From: Nereida sp. MMG025
GTDB taxonomy: Bacteria > Pseudomonadota > Alphaproteobacteria > Rhodobacterales > Rhodobacteraceae
Reading direction: 5' to 3'
DNA length: 64,000 nt
NCBI RefSeq assembly: GCF_021654165.1
Contig: NZ_JAKFZN010000002.1
Coordinates: forward strand, 46,001-110,000
The notes beneath the pieces are model-generated. The model worked only from the letters and a program-made list of their open reading frames with translations, had not been told where the DNA came from and did not search any database. The translations under genes were made by a program, and so were the position numbers. Shown piece by piece: positions 26,292 through 35,143 of the stretch. The stretch's first letter is position 1. Every line of letters starts with the position of its first letter.

Positions 26292-28380
26292 GGTCGAAAC
26301 TCCCAAACGGGTAGTATGTAACCAAATCACCTTTTTGGATCGTGGCTGCATCGTCTGGCAGCTCGACCAGGCCTTCTGCCCACGACAATCCACTGATGCG
26401 ACCTGATCCTTCGCTATGATATACCTCTGCGCGGCCCTCTCTGATACGGGCACGCAGATATTCGCGCCGCCCTGCTTTTTTGTTCTTTGCAAAACCTGCC
26501 GGCACAGAAAACCCCTGCGGCGGGGTCCAAGCCCCACCAGCAAGCTGCATGAGAGCAGGTCGCGCAAAAATCAGGCTACAGACAAACGCAGCAACGGGGT
26601 TGCCTGGCAAGCCGAACACCGGCGTCTGCGCCCACATGCCCATCGCAAGAGGACGCCCCGGTTTCATCGCTATCCGCCAAAGGGCCATACTGCCGGTTTC
26701 GTTCAGCACGCGGCTCATGTGGTCTTCATCCCCCGCAGAGGCCCCACCAGACGTGATAATTGCATCGGCTCGGGCCGCCCTGTCCAACGCGTTGCGCAGC
26801 GCATGTTCCTCGTCGGGAACGATGCCAACGTCTATCGTGTCAAACCCCCAGGTGCGCAGCATGGAAAGAAGCATTGGACGGTTTGCATCGAATGTTCCGT
26901 GCGCGTCACTTCCCGCTTCAAGCAGTTCGTCACCCGTTGAGATCACAGCAACTTTCAAGGGGCGAAAGACTTCAACAGCCCCTATTCCTGCTGCCGTTAA
27001 CCGTGCAAGATCAGCCGCAGTCAATCGACGGCCCTTGTGACCAACGATGTCGTCAGCCATCATATCTTCACCCGCCTTGCGGCAGTTTGCGCCGCGCTTG
27101 AGTGCCGATTTGAACGCCACTTGCGTGTCGCTGATATTACAGTCTTCTTCCAGCACGACGGTATCAACGCCTTCGGGCAGAACAGCGCCAGTCAGCACTC
27201 TGATCGCCTTGCCGTGCGGAACTACGCCTTCAAACGCGCCGCCCGCAGCTGCGCGTCCCTCGACCAGATCAAGAACGGTGGTTTCTGCCCCAAGACTGTC
27301 AAAAGCAAACCCATAACCGTCAACGGCAGTGTTGGGGTACTGTGGGTTGCTTCGTTTGGCATGAACGTCTTTTGCCAAAACACACCCGGTTGCATTCTGG
27401 ATCGATCGGCTTTGCGTCTCGACAATGGGGACCATGTTCGAACGCAAATGTGCCAGAGCCTCGCTCACGGGTGTCCAGTTCACCCCTTGCGGCAGAGCAA
27501 AACAATCATTGGACAGTCGCGGTGCCTGCAACGCGGGCCGCACCCCAAGAATCCACCCCTCTTGCTGAGCATCGTCCCCGCCTTCTACGGTGAACGCCTG
27601 CGCCAGCTGCATCGCACCAAGCGCCTCGGCCGTCGCACGCACTTGGCGTGCGTCTTTGATGTCAAAGATCGTGCCTGTATCACCATTGCGCAGACTGGCG
27701 TCATCAAGGCTTGGGAAAACCTCGGCCAAAACGATCGGCGCTGACGGGACGGTGAACCCTGTTTGCACCGGCCACACGTCAAGCGCGTCGCCAAAATGGC
27801 GCCGCATCTGGGCAAGCCGCGGCAGCCCGACCAAAGACTGCGCGCCCACCGCACCGGGCGTAAAAAGCTTCCACATGGGTTGCGCCCCTGAACAAAGCGC
27901 CTCGACTGTTCGCTTTTCTGCAAAAGGATGTGTGTCGCGCTCTGTTCCCTTTTGGCGCAAGTGGTGGGTTTGCTGGCTGGCAGGGCAACCCCAGAACGGA
28001 CCGACGAACCCAAGTGTTTTATTGATCAAATCTGCGACTTCAAAACGGTTGTTGGAATTATCATCGCCATCCTCGATGTGCTGATTGAGCCAATCCCAAA
28101 CCGCCAACGCATTGTCCTGCCCCGTAAGCGCGCGGGCAAATCCCCGCGGGTATCCAAACCCGAAATCAAAACCACATAGCACACGTTCATTTTGCGCAAT
28201 CGCGCGGGACGCAACCCGATAGATCACGTCCATCGCCGCGGATCGGGTGCGATGGTATTGGACGTCGACCTTATGGTTTTTCTTTAGATGAGACACAAAG
28301 ATCGCATCTTTGGTCGGCGCCCGCGGCGATGGTTTGGGGCGCGACGACCAATCCACAACGACGATATGGTCAAACATCAC
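26284..28380 (-). CDS. moeA: RNase H-fold (DUF429-like) domain fused to molybdopterin molybdotransferase MoeA
   Basis: A 698-residue fusion. Residues 1-285 look like a DUF429-type RNase H fold with four acidic signature spots: VVDWSS (Asp10), CGFDFGFGYP (Asp72), LAEVFP (Glu220) and IKDARQVRA (Asp243). Residues 300-698 are MoeA, which inserts molybdate into adenylylated molybdopterin: NTAVDGYG (350-357), STGDEL, SGGASAGDEDH and MKPGRPLAMG. The ATG overlaps mobB (ATGA). The N-terminal role is unknown; a nuclease-like fold in a cofactor enzyme is odd. The frame is intact across the junction, so it is not an assembly break I can see. Confidence 0.85.
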   Translation of the reverse strand: MMFDHIVVVDWSSRPKPSPRAPTKDAIFVSHLKKNHKVDVQYHRTRSAAMDVIYRVASRAIAQNERVLCGFDFGFGYPRGFARALTGQDNALAVWDWLNQHIEDGDDNSNNRFEVADLINKTLGFVGPFWGCPASQQTHHLRQKGTERDTHPFAEKRTVEALCSGAQPMWKLFTPGAVGAQSLVGLPRLAQMRRHFGDALDVWPVQTGFTVPSAPIVLAEVFPSLDDASLRNGDTGTIFDIKDARQVRATAEALGAMQLAQAFTVEGGDDAQQEGWILGVRPALQAPRLSNDCFALPQGVNWTPVSEALAHLRSNMVPIVETQSRSIQNATGCVLAKDVHAKRSNPQYPNTAVDGYGFAFDSLGAETTVLDLVEGRAAAGGAFEGVVPHGKAIRVLTGAVLPEGVDTVVLEEDCNISDTQVAFKSALKRGANCRKAGEDMMADDIVGHKGRRLTAADLARLTAAGIGAVEVFRPLKVAVISTGDELLEAGSDAHGTFDANRPMLLSMLRTWGFDTIDVGIVPDEEHALRNALDRAARADAIITSGGASAGDEDHMSRVLNETGSMALWRIAMKPGRPLAMGMWAQTPVFGLPGNPVAAFVCSLIFARPALMQLAGGAWTPPQGFSVPAGFAKNKKAGRREYLRARIREGRAEVYHSEGSGRISGLSWAEGLVELPDDAATIQKGDLVTYYPFGSFDLN

Positions 28381-28862
28381 AAGCCAACCTTGGCCAAAAT
28401 GAAGTCGGCAATGGCCTGCGTATCGTTCAGATCAAATACAGGTTTACTGGTGTTAAGTGCGCAATCGGCGGCATAGGCCTGGACCGTATCATCTTCGATC
28501 ATGGGCTGCCCCGTTTCTTGGCGAAAAGCACAGACCTTGGCGTGCGCATCGCGTTTGAACCCTTCGACCAAGACCAGATCCACTGGCGATAGTTTTGCCA
28601 ACATCGTCTCCAGGTCAGGTTCTGGCGAACCGCGCAACTCATGCATCAGAGCCCACCGCTTGCCACTGGACAACAAGACCTCTTGGGCCCCTGCTGTTCG
28701 GTGACGAAAACTGTCTTTCCCCGGTTGGTCCACATCGAATTCATGGTGGGCGTGTTTAAGGGTCGAAACGCTAAAACCACGTCCGACAATCTCGGTGACA
28801 AGACGTTCCATAAGTCCCGTCTTACCCGCATTTTTCCAGCCGATGACCCCAAAGATACGCAC
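28377..28862 (-). CDS. mobB: Molybdopterin-guanine dinucleotide biosynthesis adaptor protein
   Basis: A 161-residue GTP-binding protein that aids MGD cofactor formation with MobA. The P-loop GWKNAGKTGLMERL (residues 7-20) and the GFKRDAHAK segment after VLVEG are typical of MobB. It is overlapped by four bases with the moeA fusion and by one base with mobA upstream, so the cluster is translated together. Confidence 0.93.
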   Translation of the reverse strand: MRIFGVIGWKNAGKTGLMERLVTEIVGRGFSVSTLKHAHHEFDVDQPGKDSFRHRTAGAQEVLLSSGKRWALMHELRGSPEPDLETMLAKLSPVDLVLVEGFKRDAHAKVCAFRQETGQPMIEDDTVQAYAADCALNTSKPVFDLNDTQAIADFILAKVGL

Positions 28863-29452
28863 TACAAAAGCCCTTCTGCATGTGCCAGATCTTCTGGCGT
28901 GTTGATATTGAAGAACGGATCAAATTCCGCGACCGCAAAGCTGGCCGTCTGCGCACAATGCTGATCGGTCCATTGAACGATTTTACGAAGTCCGCCAGAC
29001 AGCGCCGCGCGCAGGTCTTCTCTTAGCGTAACAGGCCAGAGCCCAAAGGTAGGATGCCGCCCATCGGTTGAGGCCAGCGCAAGAGGATACTCCATCCCTT
29101 CCGCCGCCTCCATCAGGCGCGGCACCAGATCGCAGGGAAAAAACGGGGTATCGGCCGCAGCCGTGACAATCGTTTCGGCCCCTTGGCTGGCCGCCCAATC
29201 CAAGCCCGCAAGAACGCCAGCCAATGGCCCGACAAACCCGTCAATACTGTCTGGCAGAACAGGCAAACCATAGGCTTCAAATCGCGCGGCATCCCCGTTG
29301 GCATTCAGGGCCAGCGCGTCAACCTGCGGATCAAGTCGGTCAATGACATGGCGCAACAGGCTTTGTCCCCCAAGCATCAGCGCGCCTTTGTCGCCGCCAC
29401 CCATACGGCGAGCCTGTCCACCTGCCAATATCACACCAAAAGGTTGCTTCAT
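28862..29452 (-). CDS. mobA: Molybdenum cofactor guanylyltransferase
   Basis: MobA joins GMP to molybdopterin, making the MGD form used by DMSO-reductase-family enzymes such as formate dehydrogenase. The 196 residues show the nucleotidyltransferase start VILAGGQARRMGGGDKG, a mid-protein AADTPF metal motif and FNINTPEDL at the C-terminus. It overlaps fdhD (four bases) and mobB (one base). Confidence 0.94.
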   Translation of the reverse strand: MKQPFGVILAGGQARRMGGGDKGALMLGGQSLLRHVIDRLDPQVDALALNANGDAARFEAYGLPVLPDSIDGFVGPLAGVLAGLDWAASQGAETIVTAAADTPFFPCDLVPRLMEAAEGMEYPLALASTDGRHPTFGLWPVTLREDLRAALSGGLRKIVQWTDQHCAQTASFAVAEFDPFFNINTPEDLAHAEGLL

Positions 29453-30318
29453 TTTGCGGCTCCCTTGCGGCCAGCCGCCTTTGGTTCTTGCCGAACCGCT
29501 GAAATATCAGCATCACGTATCAGCCGTTCTTCACCGCTTAGACAGATAAAACGCTGGCCCCGCATCCTGCCGATCAAGGTTAGCCCAACTTGCCGCGCGA
29601 TCTCGACACCCCACGCGGTAAATCCCGATCGGGACACCAGAACAGGTATCCCCATCATCGCCGTTTTTATCACCATTTCCGAGGTAAGCCGCCCCGTGGT
29701 ATAAAGTATCTTATCGGCGGCTGCGGTATGTTCTGACAGCATCCATCCCGCAACCTTATCGACCGCGTTATGTCTGCCCACATCTTCCATGTAAACGAGC
29801 GGACGATCTTGGTGGCAAAGAACAGTTCCGTGAATGGCACCTGCGTCTAGATACAGGCTTGGAACGGTATTTATTTTGTGGGCCAAGCTATAAAGCCATG
29901 AGGTTTTGACATCTGCAGCAGGCAGATTGACCCCTTCCAACCCCTCCATCATGTCGCCAAAAACCGTCCCAACGGCACAGCCACTCGTGCGTGTTTTTTT
30001 CTTTAGCTTTTTTTCGTAAGTTGTCGTTTGATTGGTGCGCACCACAACCGTTTCGACCTCTTCATCGAAATCAACAGATGTGACCACCACATCATCGGGC
30101 AGCATCCCTTGATTTCGCAAAAATCCGAGGGCCAGATACTCTGGATAATCGCCAATCGTCATCGCCGTAACGATCTCTTGCGAATTCAGGTAGATCGTCA
30201 ATGGGCGTTCTTCCACAACATTCAATGGCACCTTAGCCCCTGTGTGATCAAACCCGTCGACGGCACGTGTCAGACGCGAATTCCCCAGATCAGGCGCAAT
30301 TATGAAATCAGCGGGCAT
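29449..30318 (-). CDS. fdhD: Formate dehydrogenase accessory sulfurtransferase FdhD
   Basis: FdhD hands sulfur from IscS to the Mo-bis-MGD cofactor before insertion into formate dehydrogenase. The 289-residue protein has the DVGRHNAVDK motif, the FdhD-type SRSGFTAWGVEIA segment and the catalytic-loop cysteine at 114 (RTSGCAVG). The second cysteine usually found three residues later is a glycine here. It heads the leftward fdhD-mobA-mobB-moeA cluster; no formate dehydrogenase gene is in the window. Confidence 0.93.
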   Translation of the reverse strand: MPADFIIAPDLGNSRLTRAVDGFDHTGAKVPLNVVEERPLTIYLNSQEIVTAMTIGDYPEYLALGFLRNQGMLPDDVVVTSVDFDEEVETVVVRTNQTTTYEKKLKKKTRTSGCAVGTVFGDMMEGLEGVNLPAADVKTSWLYSLAHKINTVPSLYLDAGAIHGTVLCHQDRPLVYMEDVGRHNAVDKVAGWMLSEHTAAADKILYTTGRLTSEMVIKTAMMGIPVLVSRSGFTAWGVEIARQVGLTLIGRMRGQRFICLSGEERLIRDADISAVRQEPKAAGRKGAAK

Positions 30319-30377
30319 TTACATTCCAATCTGTTGGGGGCTACTCCTCATCTCGATCAATCTAGGATGACAACGCG

Positions 30378-31088
30378 ATGTCCACCACTGCAAAATCAGC
30401 CTTTTGGCAAGGTGTTCGGGATGGCTTCCCATTCATGCTGGTTGTTGCCCCCTTTGGGCTTTTGTTTGGCGTTGTCGGCTCGGAAGCAGGGCTTAGCCTG
30501 CTGGAGGTCATGAGCTTTTCTGTGCTGGTGATCGCGGGCTCTGCGCAGTTCACGGCCGTCCAACTTATGATAGAAGAAGCGCCCACCATCATTGTTGTCT
30601 TGACCGCGCTGGCCGTGAATCTGCGCATGGCGATGTATTCGGCCAGTCTTGCGCCCCATCTGGGCCGCGCACCGATCTGGCAACGCGCCGTTATTGCCTA
30701 TTTCATGGTCGACCAAACATATGCATTAAGCCAGACAAAATACGACGAAAACCCAAGCTGGCCTATCAGCACCAAGGTATCTTATTTCATAGGTGCGATG
30801 GCGCCCGTTTGCCCGTTTTGGTATATTGCCACGCTCTTGGGGGCGGTGATCGGCAGCGCAATCCCACCCGAATACGCGTTGGATTTTGCCATCCCGATCA
30901 CCTTCCTTGCTCTTGTTGCGCCTGCGCTGCGCACCCTTCCCCATGTGATCGCCGCCTTTGTCTCGGGGGTCATGGCGCTGGTTTTCATCGGATTGCCCTT
31001 TAGTCTGAACATCATCGTTGCAGCGATCATTGCGATGCTTGTCGGGGCGCAGGCAGAGGTATTTTTGAGCAAAAGGACATCCACATGA
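30378..31088 (+). CDS. azlC: AzlC-family amino acid exporter, large subunit
   Basis: A 236-residue membrane protein of the AzlC family, exporting branched-chain amino acids with AzlD. It opens with FWQGVRDGFPFMLVVAPFGLLFG, and has about six spans including VNLRMAMYSASLAPHLG. AzlD follows with a four-base overlap. Divergent from fdhD across 59 bases. The substrate is inferred from the family. Confidence 0.9.
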   Translation: MSTTAKSAFWQGVRDGFPFMLVVAPFGLLFGVVGSEAGLSLLEVMSFSVLVIAGSAQFTAVQLMIEEAPTIIVVLTALAVNLRMAMYSASLAPHLGRAPIWQRAVIAYFMVDQTYALSQTKYDENPSWPISTKVSYFIGAMAPVCPFWYIATLLGAVIGSAIPPEYALDFAIPITFLALVAPALRTLPHVIAAFVSGVMALVFIGLPFSLNIIVAAIIAMLVGAQAEVFLSKRTST

Positions 31089-31414
31089 TCCCCGATGGAA
31101 CACCAATCTGGCCTGTCATCATCCTTTTGGGGATCGGGACCTTCTTTTTCCGGTTTTCTTTTCTGGCCTTGGTGGGCGAGCGCGAGTTGCCAGAATGGGT
31201 TTTGCGGCATCTGCGTTACACTGCTGTTGCGGTCATGCCTGCGCTGATCACGCCGCTGGTTTTCTTTCCGCCAGCCACGAACGGAGAGCTGGACCCGGCA
31301 CGCTTGGCGGCTGCCGCGGTCACTTTGGGTGTGGGCGTCACCACCAAAAACGTGCTTTGGGCCGTTATCAGTGGTGCGGCTACCCTATACGGTTTGCTGT
31401 GGTTATTGGGCTAG
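31085..31414 (+). CDS. azlD: AzlD-family amino acid exporter, small subunit
   Basis: A 109-residue protein with about three or four membrane spans (PVIILLGIGTFFFRFSFL at the start) that pairs with AzlC for branched-chain amino acid export. ATGA overlap with azlC links translation. Its end overlaps the convergent lipoprotein gene by 12 bases. Confidence 0.9.
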   Translation: MIPDGTPIWPVIILLGIGTFFFRFSFLALVGERELPEWVLRHLRYTAVAVMPALITPLVFFPPATNGELDPARLAAAAVTLGVGVTTKNVLWAVISGAATLYGLLWLLG

Positions 31415-32020
31415 CGCCTCTGGGCGGTAGTTGGCCAGCGCCACACCTTTATCACCGTCGTCATCTTCAAAGAATTTTTCGGTTTTTACACCTTCCAGAT
31501 CCGCAAACTGGTTCATCAGATTTTTGGGGAAAGGGGTCGGGCGAATGCCTTCAAAACCTGGCAACTGACGCAATATAGCGGATGTGGATTGCGCGCAGGC
31601 GGCTTTTGGCACAGCCCCGTTCGCCATCACAAGACGCAGCGCTGCCTCGGCCACCTCGGGCGACACGTCAATCGTCTGCTCTACAACATGAAACGTGATA
31701 CGTGCATGCGCACCCACATAGAGCCGTTTGATCGTCGGCGTGACCCCAAATATCACATCATTTCGCTCTGGAATGGTTTCATGCGCAAAGCTGCCGGCAG
31801 GATCAAACAACACGCGCTGCGAGCCGTTCACCATCAAGGCCGTATGCGCCCCGCTGCCAGAGCGGTTGTTGATGACTGTAAAAAGGGTTAGCGCAGATGG
31901 ACCATTATGAACATAGGCTTTTTGTGCCACCAGTTCATCAGGTGCCCAGACAGCATCGCCTTGCCCACACCCCAGTAGAGCCAAGGACAAAAGGCACAAA
32001 AGACCCAATCTGCGCAGCAC
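31403..32020 (-). CDS. Lipoprotein of unknown function
   Basis: A 205-residue protein with a lipoprotein signal (lipobox LLGC, Cys18). The mature part has a beta-rich core (LTLFTVINNRSGSGAHTALMVNGSQRVLFDPAG), which in relatives resembles a papain/NlpC-like fold start, and a C-terminal tail. No family name is safe. It lies four bases after the small COX subunit IV gene and may be cotranscribed with it. Confidence 0.7.
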   Translation of the reverse strand: MLRRLGLLCLLSLALLGCGQGDAVWAPDELVAQKAYVHNGPSALTLFTVINNRSGSGAHTALMVNGSQRVLFDPAGSFAHETIPERNDVIFGVTPTIKRLYVGAHARITFHVVEQTIDVSPEVAEAALRLVMANGAVPKAACAQSTSAILRQLPGFEGIRPTPFPKNLMNQFADLEGVKTEKFFEDDDGDKGVALANYRPEALAQ

Positions 32021-32024
32021 GGTT

Positions 32025-32159
32025 TTAGCCGTTTACCATCGCCAGAAAAACAAGCGCGACCAAAATGATAATCACCGAATAGGTCGTAAATTTCACAAAG
32101 CCTGCAAATGTTTTTTCTTGCTCTTTGGTGTCCATCTTGCCGTGTTCGTGGTTATCCAT
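32025..32159 (-). CDS. aa3-type cytochrome c oxidase subunit IV
   Basis: A 44-residue single-span protein: a charged His/Lys/Glu N-terminus (MDNHEHGKMDTKEQEKTF) and one membrane helix (VIIILVALVFLAMV). This is the small bacterial aa3-type oxidase subunit IV (CoxIV-2 type), which packs against the main oxidase subunits. AGGGA precedes ATG 32159; the upstream in-frame extension is not conserved. The oxidase core genes are not nearby, as is usual for this subunit. Confidence 0.85.
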   Translation of the reverse strand: MDNHEHGKMDTKEQEKTFAGFVKFTTYSVIIILVALVFLAMVNG

Positions 32160-32279
32160 GTCGCGTTTCCCTTGGCTACGAGTTTTATTCCCTGCATGGC
32201 GATACCGCAGAAAGGTGCGCATTTCCAGTTACAAAACGGCGCAGCTCGGCATCACGCGACGCAACAATCGCACCGGCGC

Positions 32280-33308
32280 TCAACAGGCTTCGAACAGCCA
32301 GGCACCATCATCGGATTTATGTCGTGTCGCCCGCCCTTCGTGCCACAGGTGCAGGCAGTGGGCCATTGCCTCGACAAGCGCCAGGCCATATTCACCTTCG
32401 CCGATTGTGCGTTTGAACAACGGTGCAAAACACTGCCCTGCGGATTTGGGCGCATCCAAATGATTGTGCAAACGGCGTAGCGCCCCGTGGTGGTTTTCAA
32501 TCAACTGGCGCATGCGCGTCGGTAGCCCCGTAAAGGGCAACTTGTGCCCGCCCAGAACAAAATGGTCATCACGTGCATATGCGGCCAAGCGCTCACACGC
32601 CTCAAGCCATTCAGCCACAGGGTCGGCCTCGGGCTCAGTTGCGTAGACACCGATGTTCGAACTGATCGATGGAATAATCTGATCGCCAGACAAAACCAAA
32701 TTGTCATCTGCGCTCCAGAAGGTGGCATGTTCAGGTGAATGGCCGTTCCCGATACGGATGTCCCATGTGCGTCCACCGATTGTGATCTGGTCGCCTTCCT
32801 TGATCCGCTTATACCCAAGCGGCATCGGTGCGACGCAATCCGCAAAATTGAAGGGCCGTTCTTGTGCGCGCTTGGCCAATATTGCTGGATCCATTCCCGC
32901 AGACCGCCAGTAGGACAAGGTTTCAGACGTGGGGCGGTCATGTGCATCCAAGGTCAGCATGCGTGAAAACAGCCATGTTGTGCGGGTACAAACCAAGGCG
33001 GCATCATGTTCTGACTGGAACCAACCCGCCAACCCGACATGATCAGGGTGATGGTGTGTTACGATCACGCGGCCAATGCGCTTTCCTGCCAATGGCCCAT
33101 CCATCAGCATGCGCCAAATGGCACGGCTGCGTTTGGTGTCGAACCCTGTATCGACGATGGTCCACGCATCGCCGTCGTCCAATGCGTAGACATTCACATG
33201 ATCCAGCGCCATCGGCAGTGGCAAGCGCATCCACAAGACACCATCGGCAATGGGTATCGCCTCCCCTTCACAGGGCGCATCGGGAAAAGGATAGCGTAGC
33301 GGTTCCAT
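32280..33308 (-). CDS. MBL-fold metallo-hydrolase
   Basis: A 342-residue metallo-beta-lactamase-fold protein with the metal motif THHHPDHVG, an Asp in IVDTGFD, a GNGHSPEH histidine and GGHKLPF. A C-terminal winged-helix region (residues 265-340) is like that of bifunctional glyoxalase-II-type LACTB2 relatives. The substrate is unknown. It follows the acyl-CoA dehydrogenase by nine bases, which suggests a thioester or CoA-linked job; that is inference. Confidence 0.85.
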   Translation of the reverse strand: MEPLRYPFPDAPCEGEAIPIADGVLWMRLPLPMALDHVNVYALDDGDAWTIVDTGFDTKRSRAIWRMLMDGPLAGKRIGRVIVTHHHPDHVGLAGWFQSEHDAALVCTRTTWLFSRMLTLDAHDRPTSETLSYWRSAGMDPAILAKRAQERPFNFADCVAPMPLGYKRIKEGDQITIGGRTWDIRIGNGHSPEHATFWSADDNLVLSGDQIIPSISSNIGVYATEPEADPVAEWLEACERLAAYARDDHFVLGGHKLPFTGLPTRMRQLIENHHGALRRLHNHLDAPKSAGQCFAPLFKRTIGEGEYGLALVEAMAHCLHLWHEGRATRHKSDDGAWLFEAC

Positions 33309-33317
33309 TGGGTTGGC

Positions 33318-35018
33318 TTACGCCACCAAATCCTCGGTGGAAAGGGCATAGAGATCAGCCGCGCCTTCGCGTGCATGCGCCAAAAGCCCCGTATGTTCTG
33401 GCAAAAGCCTTTTGATGTAGAATGTTGCCAAGTGCAGTCGCGACGGATCGGCAATTGCCGCTTTCAAATGGAAATGCGCACCAAGAACGCGGGCAAAGCC
33501 GCGCAAGTAAGGAACAGCCCCTGCAAAGCGGTCATTGTAGTCTTTTTGCCCAACCATCCACTCAGTTGTTTCGCGTAGTGTTTCAGCCGCTGACCAAACC
33601 GCGTTGGCCAGATCAGCATGATCCTCCCGCGCTTGTTCCGCCAATTCTTCAATTTCGTAAAGCAGGGCCGAAGCGGCATCCCCGCCATCCATAAGTTTAC
33701 GCGCCACCAAATCCATTGCCTGGATACCGTTGGTGCCTTCATAAATCGCGGCAACACGCACATCGCGGCTGTATTGCGCAGCACCTGTTTCCTCGATGAA
33801 GCCCATACCACCATGGATTTGGACACCCGTGCTTGCCGCTTCTATGCCCACATCCGTGCCAAAGGCCTTGGCAATCGGGGTCAAAAACGCAGCCCTTGCG
33901 GCCCAATCCTGCTCGCCCGTTGCATGCGCCATATCAATCGCAACCGCACAGGCCATCGAGATCGCACGCGCCGCAAATAAATCCGCCTTCATACTGGCCA
34001 GCATCCGACGCACATCTGCATGCTCAACAATTGTTCCCGTGCCGCCAACGCGCCCCTGTTTGCGGTCCATCGCGTAACCAAGCGCATGTTGATAGGCGCC
34101 TTCGGCAACACCCGTGCCCTGCACGGCAACGCCAAGTCGGGCGTTGTTCATCATCGTAAACATCGCGGCCATTCCTGCGTGCGGCTCGCCTACTAGCCAA
34201 CCCGTTGCGCCGTCGTATTGCATCACGGCGGTCGGTGATCCATGCAGCCCCATTTTGTGTTCAAGGCTCACAACCTTCAGACTATTGGCAACACCTGCAT
34301 TGCCCGCGTCATCAGGCAGATGCTTGGGAACCATAAAGAGGCTAATGCCTTTTGTGCCTTCAACCCCATCAGGCAAACGGGCCAGAACCAGATGGCAGAT
34401 GTTTTCCGCCATGTCATGGTCGCCGTAGCTGATGTAAATCTTTTGCCCCGAAATCGCATAGGTGCCGTCGCCATTGGGTTCTGCTTTGCTGCGCAACGCG
34501 CCAACATCGCTGCCCGCCTGCGGCTCTGTCAGGTTCATTGTTCCCGACCACTCACCAGATATCAGCTTGGGCAGATAAAGCGCTTTAATCTCGTCGCTTG
34601 CATGATGCTCAAGCGCTTCAATTTGGCCTTGGGTCATCAACGGGTTGAGCTGTAGCGAAAGACAGGCGCTTGCCATCATCTCATTGACGGCCGTTGCCAC
34701 AGTGATCGGCAAACCCATCCCCCCCGCTTTGGCGCTTGCAGTGATGCCCATCCATCCGCCTTCGGCCAATGCCGCATAAGCTTCCTTGAACCCCGGCGAT
34801 GTGCGCACCACACCGTTTTCCAATTTGGCAGGATGGATATCGCCAACACGCTGCAAGGGCGCCAGGATATCTTCACACAGTTTGCCTGCCTCGGTTAAGA
34901 TAGCCTCTGTCAAAGCGCCATCAGCTTCCGAAAAAAGGGGGGTTTTACGCACCTGATCCAAGCCAACAACCTGATCGAAAATGAACTGATATTCTGAAAC
35001 AGGGGCACGGTATGGCAT
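33318..35018 (-). CDS. Acyl-CoA dehydrogenase, long form (DmdC-like)
   Basis: A 566-residue FAD enzyme of the long acyl-CoA dehydrogenase type with an N-terminal extension (MPYRAPVSEYQFIFDQVVGL) and a C-terminal helical domain after the main fold. The catalytic glutamate is in AIYEGTNGIQAMDL, and MNLTEPQAGSDVG is the FAD/substrate region. This shape is shared by DmdC, the 3-methylmercaptopropionyl-CoA dehydrogenase of DMSP demethylation, and by several other Roseobacter paralogs, so the substrate is open. ATG 35018 has GAGG upstream. Electrons would leave by ETF and ETF-QO. Confidence 0.88.
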   Translation of the reverse strand: MPYRAPVSEYQFIFDQVVGLDQVRKTPLFSEADGALTEAILTEAGKLCEDILAPLQRVGDIHPAKLENGVVRTSPGFKEAYAALAEGGWMGITASAKAGGMGLPITVATAVNEMMASACLSLQLNPLMTQGQIEALEHHASDEIKALYLPKLISGEWSGTMNLTEPQAGSDVGALRSKAEPNGDGTYAISGQKIYISYGDHDMAENICHLVLARLPDGVEGTKGISLFMVPKHLPDDAGNAGVANSLKVVSLEHKMGLHGSPTAVMQYDGATGWLVGEPHAGMAAMFTMMNNARLGVAVQGTGVAEGAYQHALGYAMDRKQGRVGGTGTIVEHADVRRMLASMKADLFAARAISMACAVAIDMAHATGEQDWAARAAFLTPIAKAFGTDVGIEAASTGVQIHGGMGFIEETGAAQYSRDVRVAAIYEGTNGIQAMDLVARKLMDGGDAASALLYEIEELAEQAREDHADLANAVWSAAETLRETTEWMVGQKDYNDRFAGAVPYLRGFARVLGAHFHLKAAIADPSRLHLATFYIKRLLPEHTGLLAHAREGAADLYALSTEDLVA

Positions 35019-35143
35019 GGGAAACCTCAATCTTGTTCAAAGGGGCGGCGCACTTGGCAAACAAAGGCGGCATCGCTAAAGCACGTTGTGACGACAAACC
35101 TATCTTGCGTGCCTATCCGATCAACCAAAACGCGGCGTCATAA

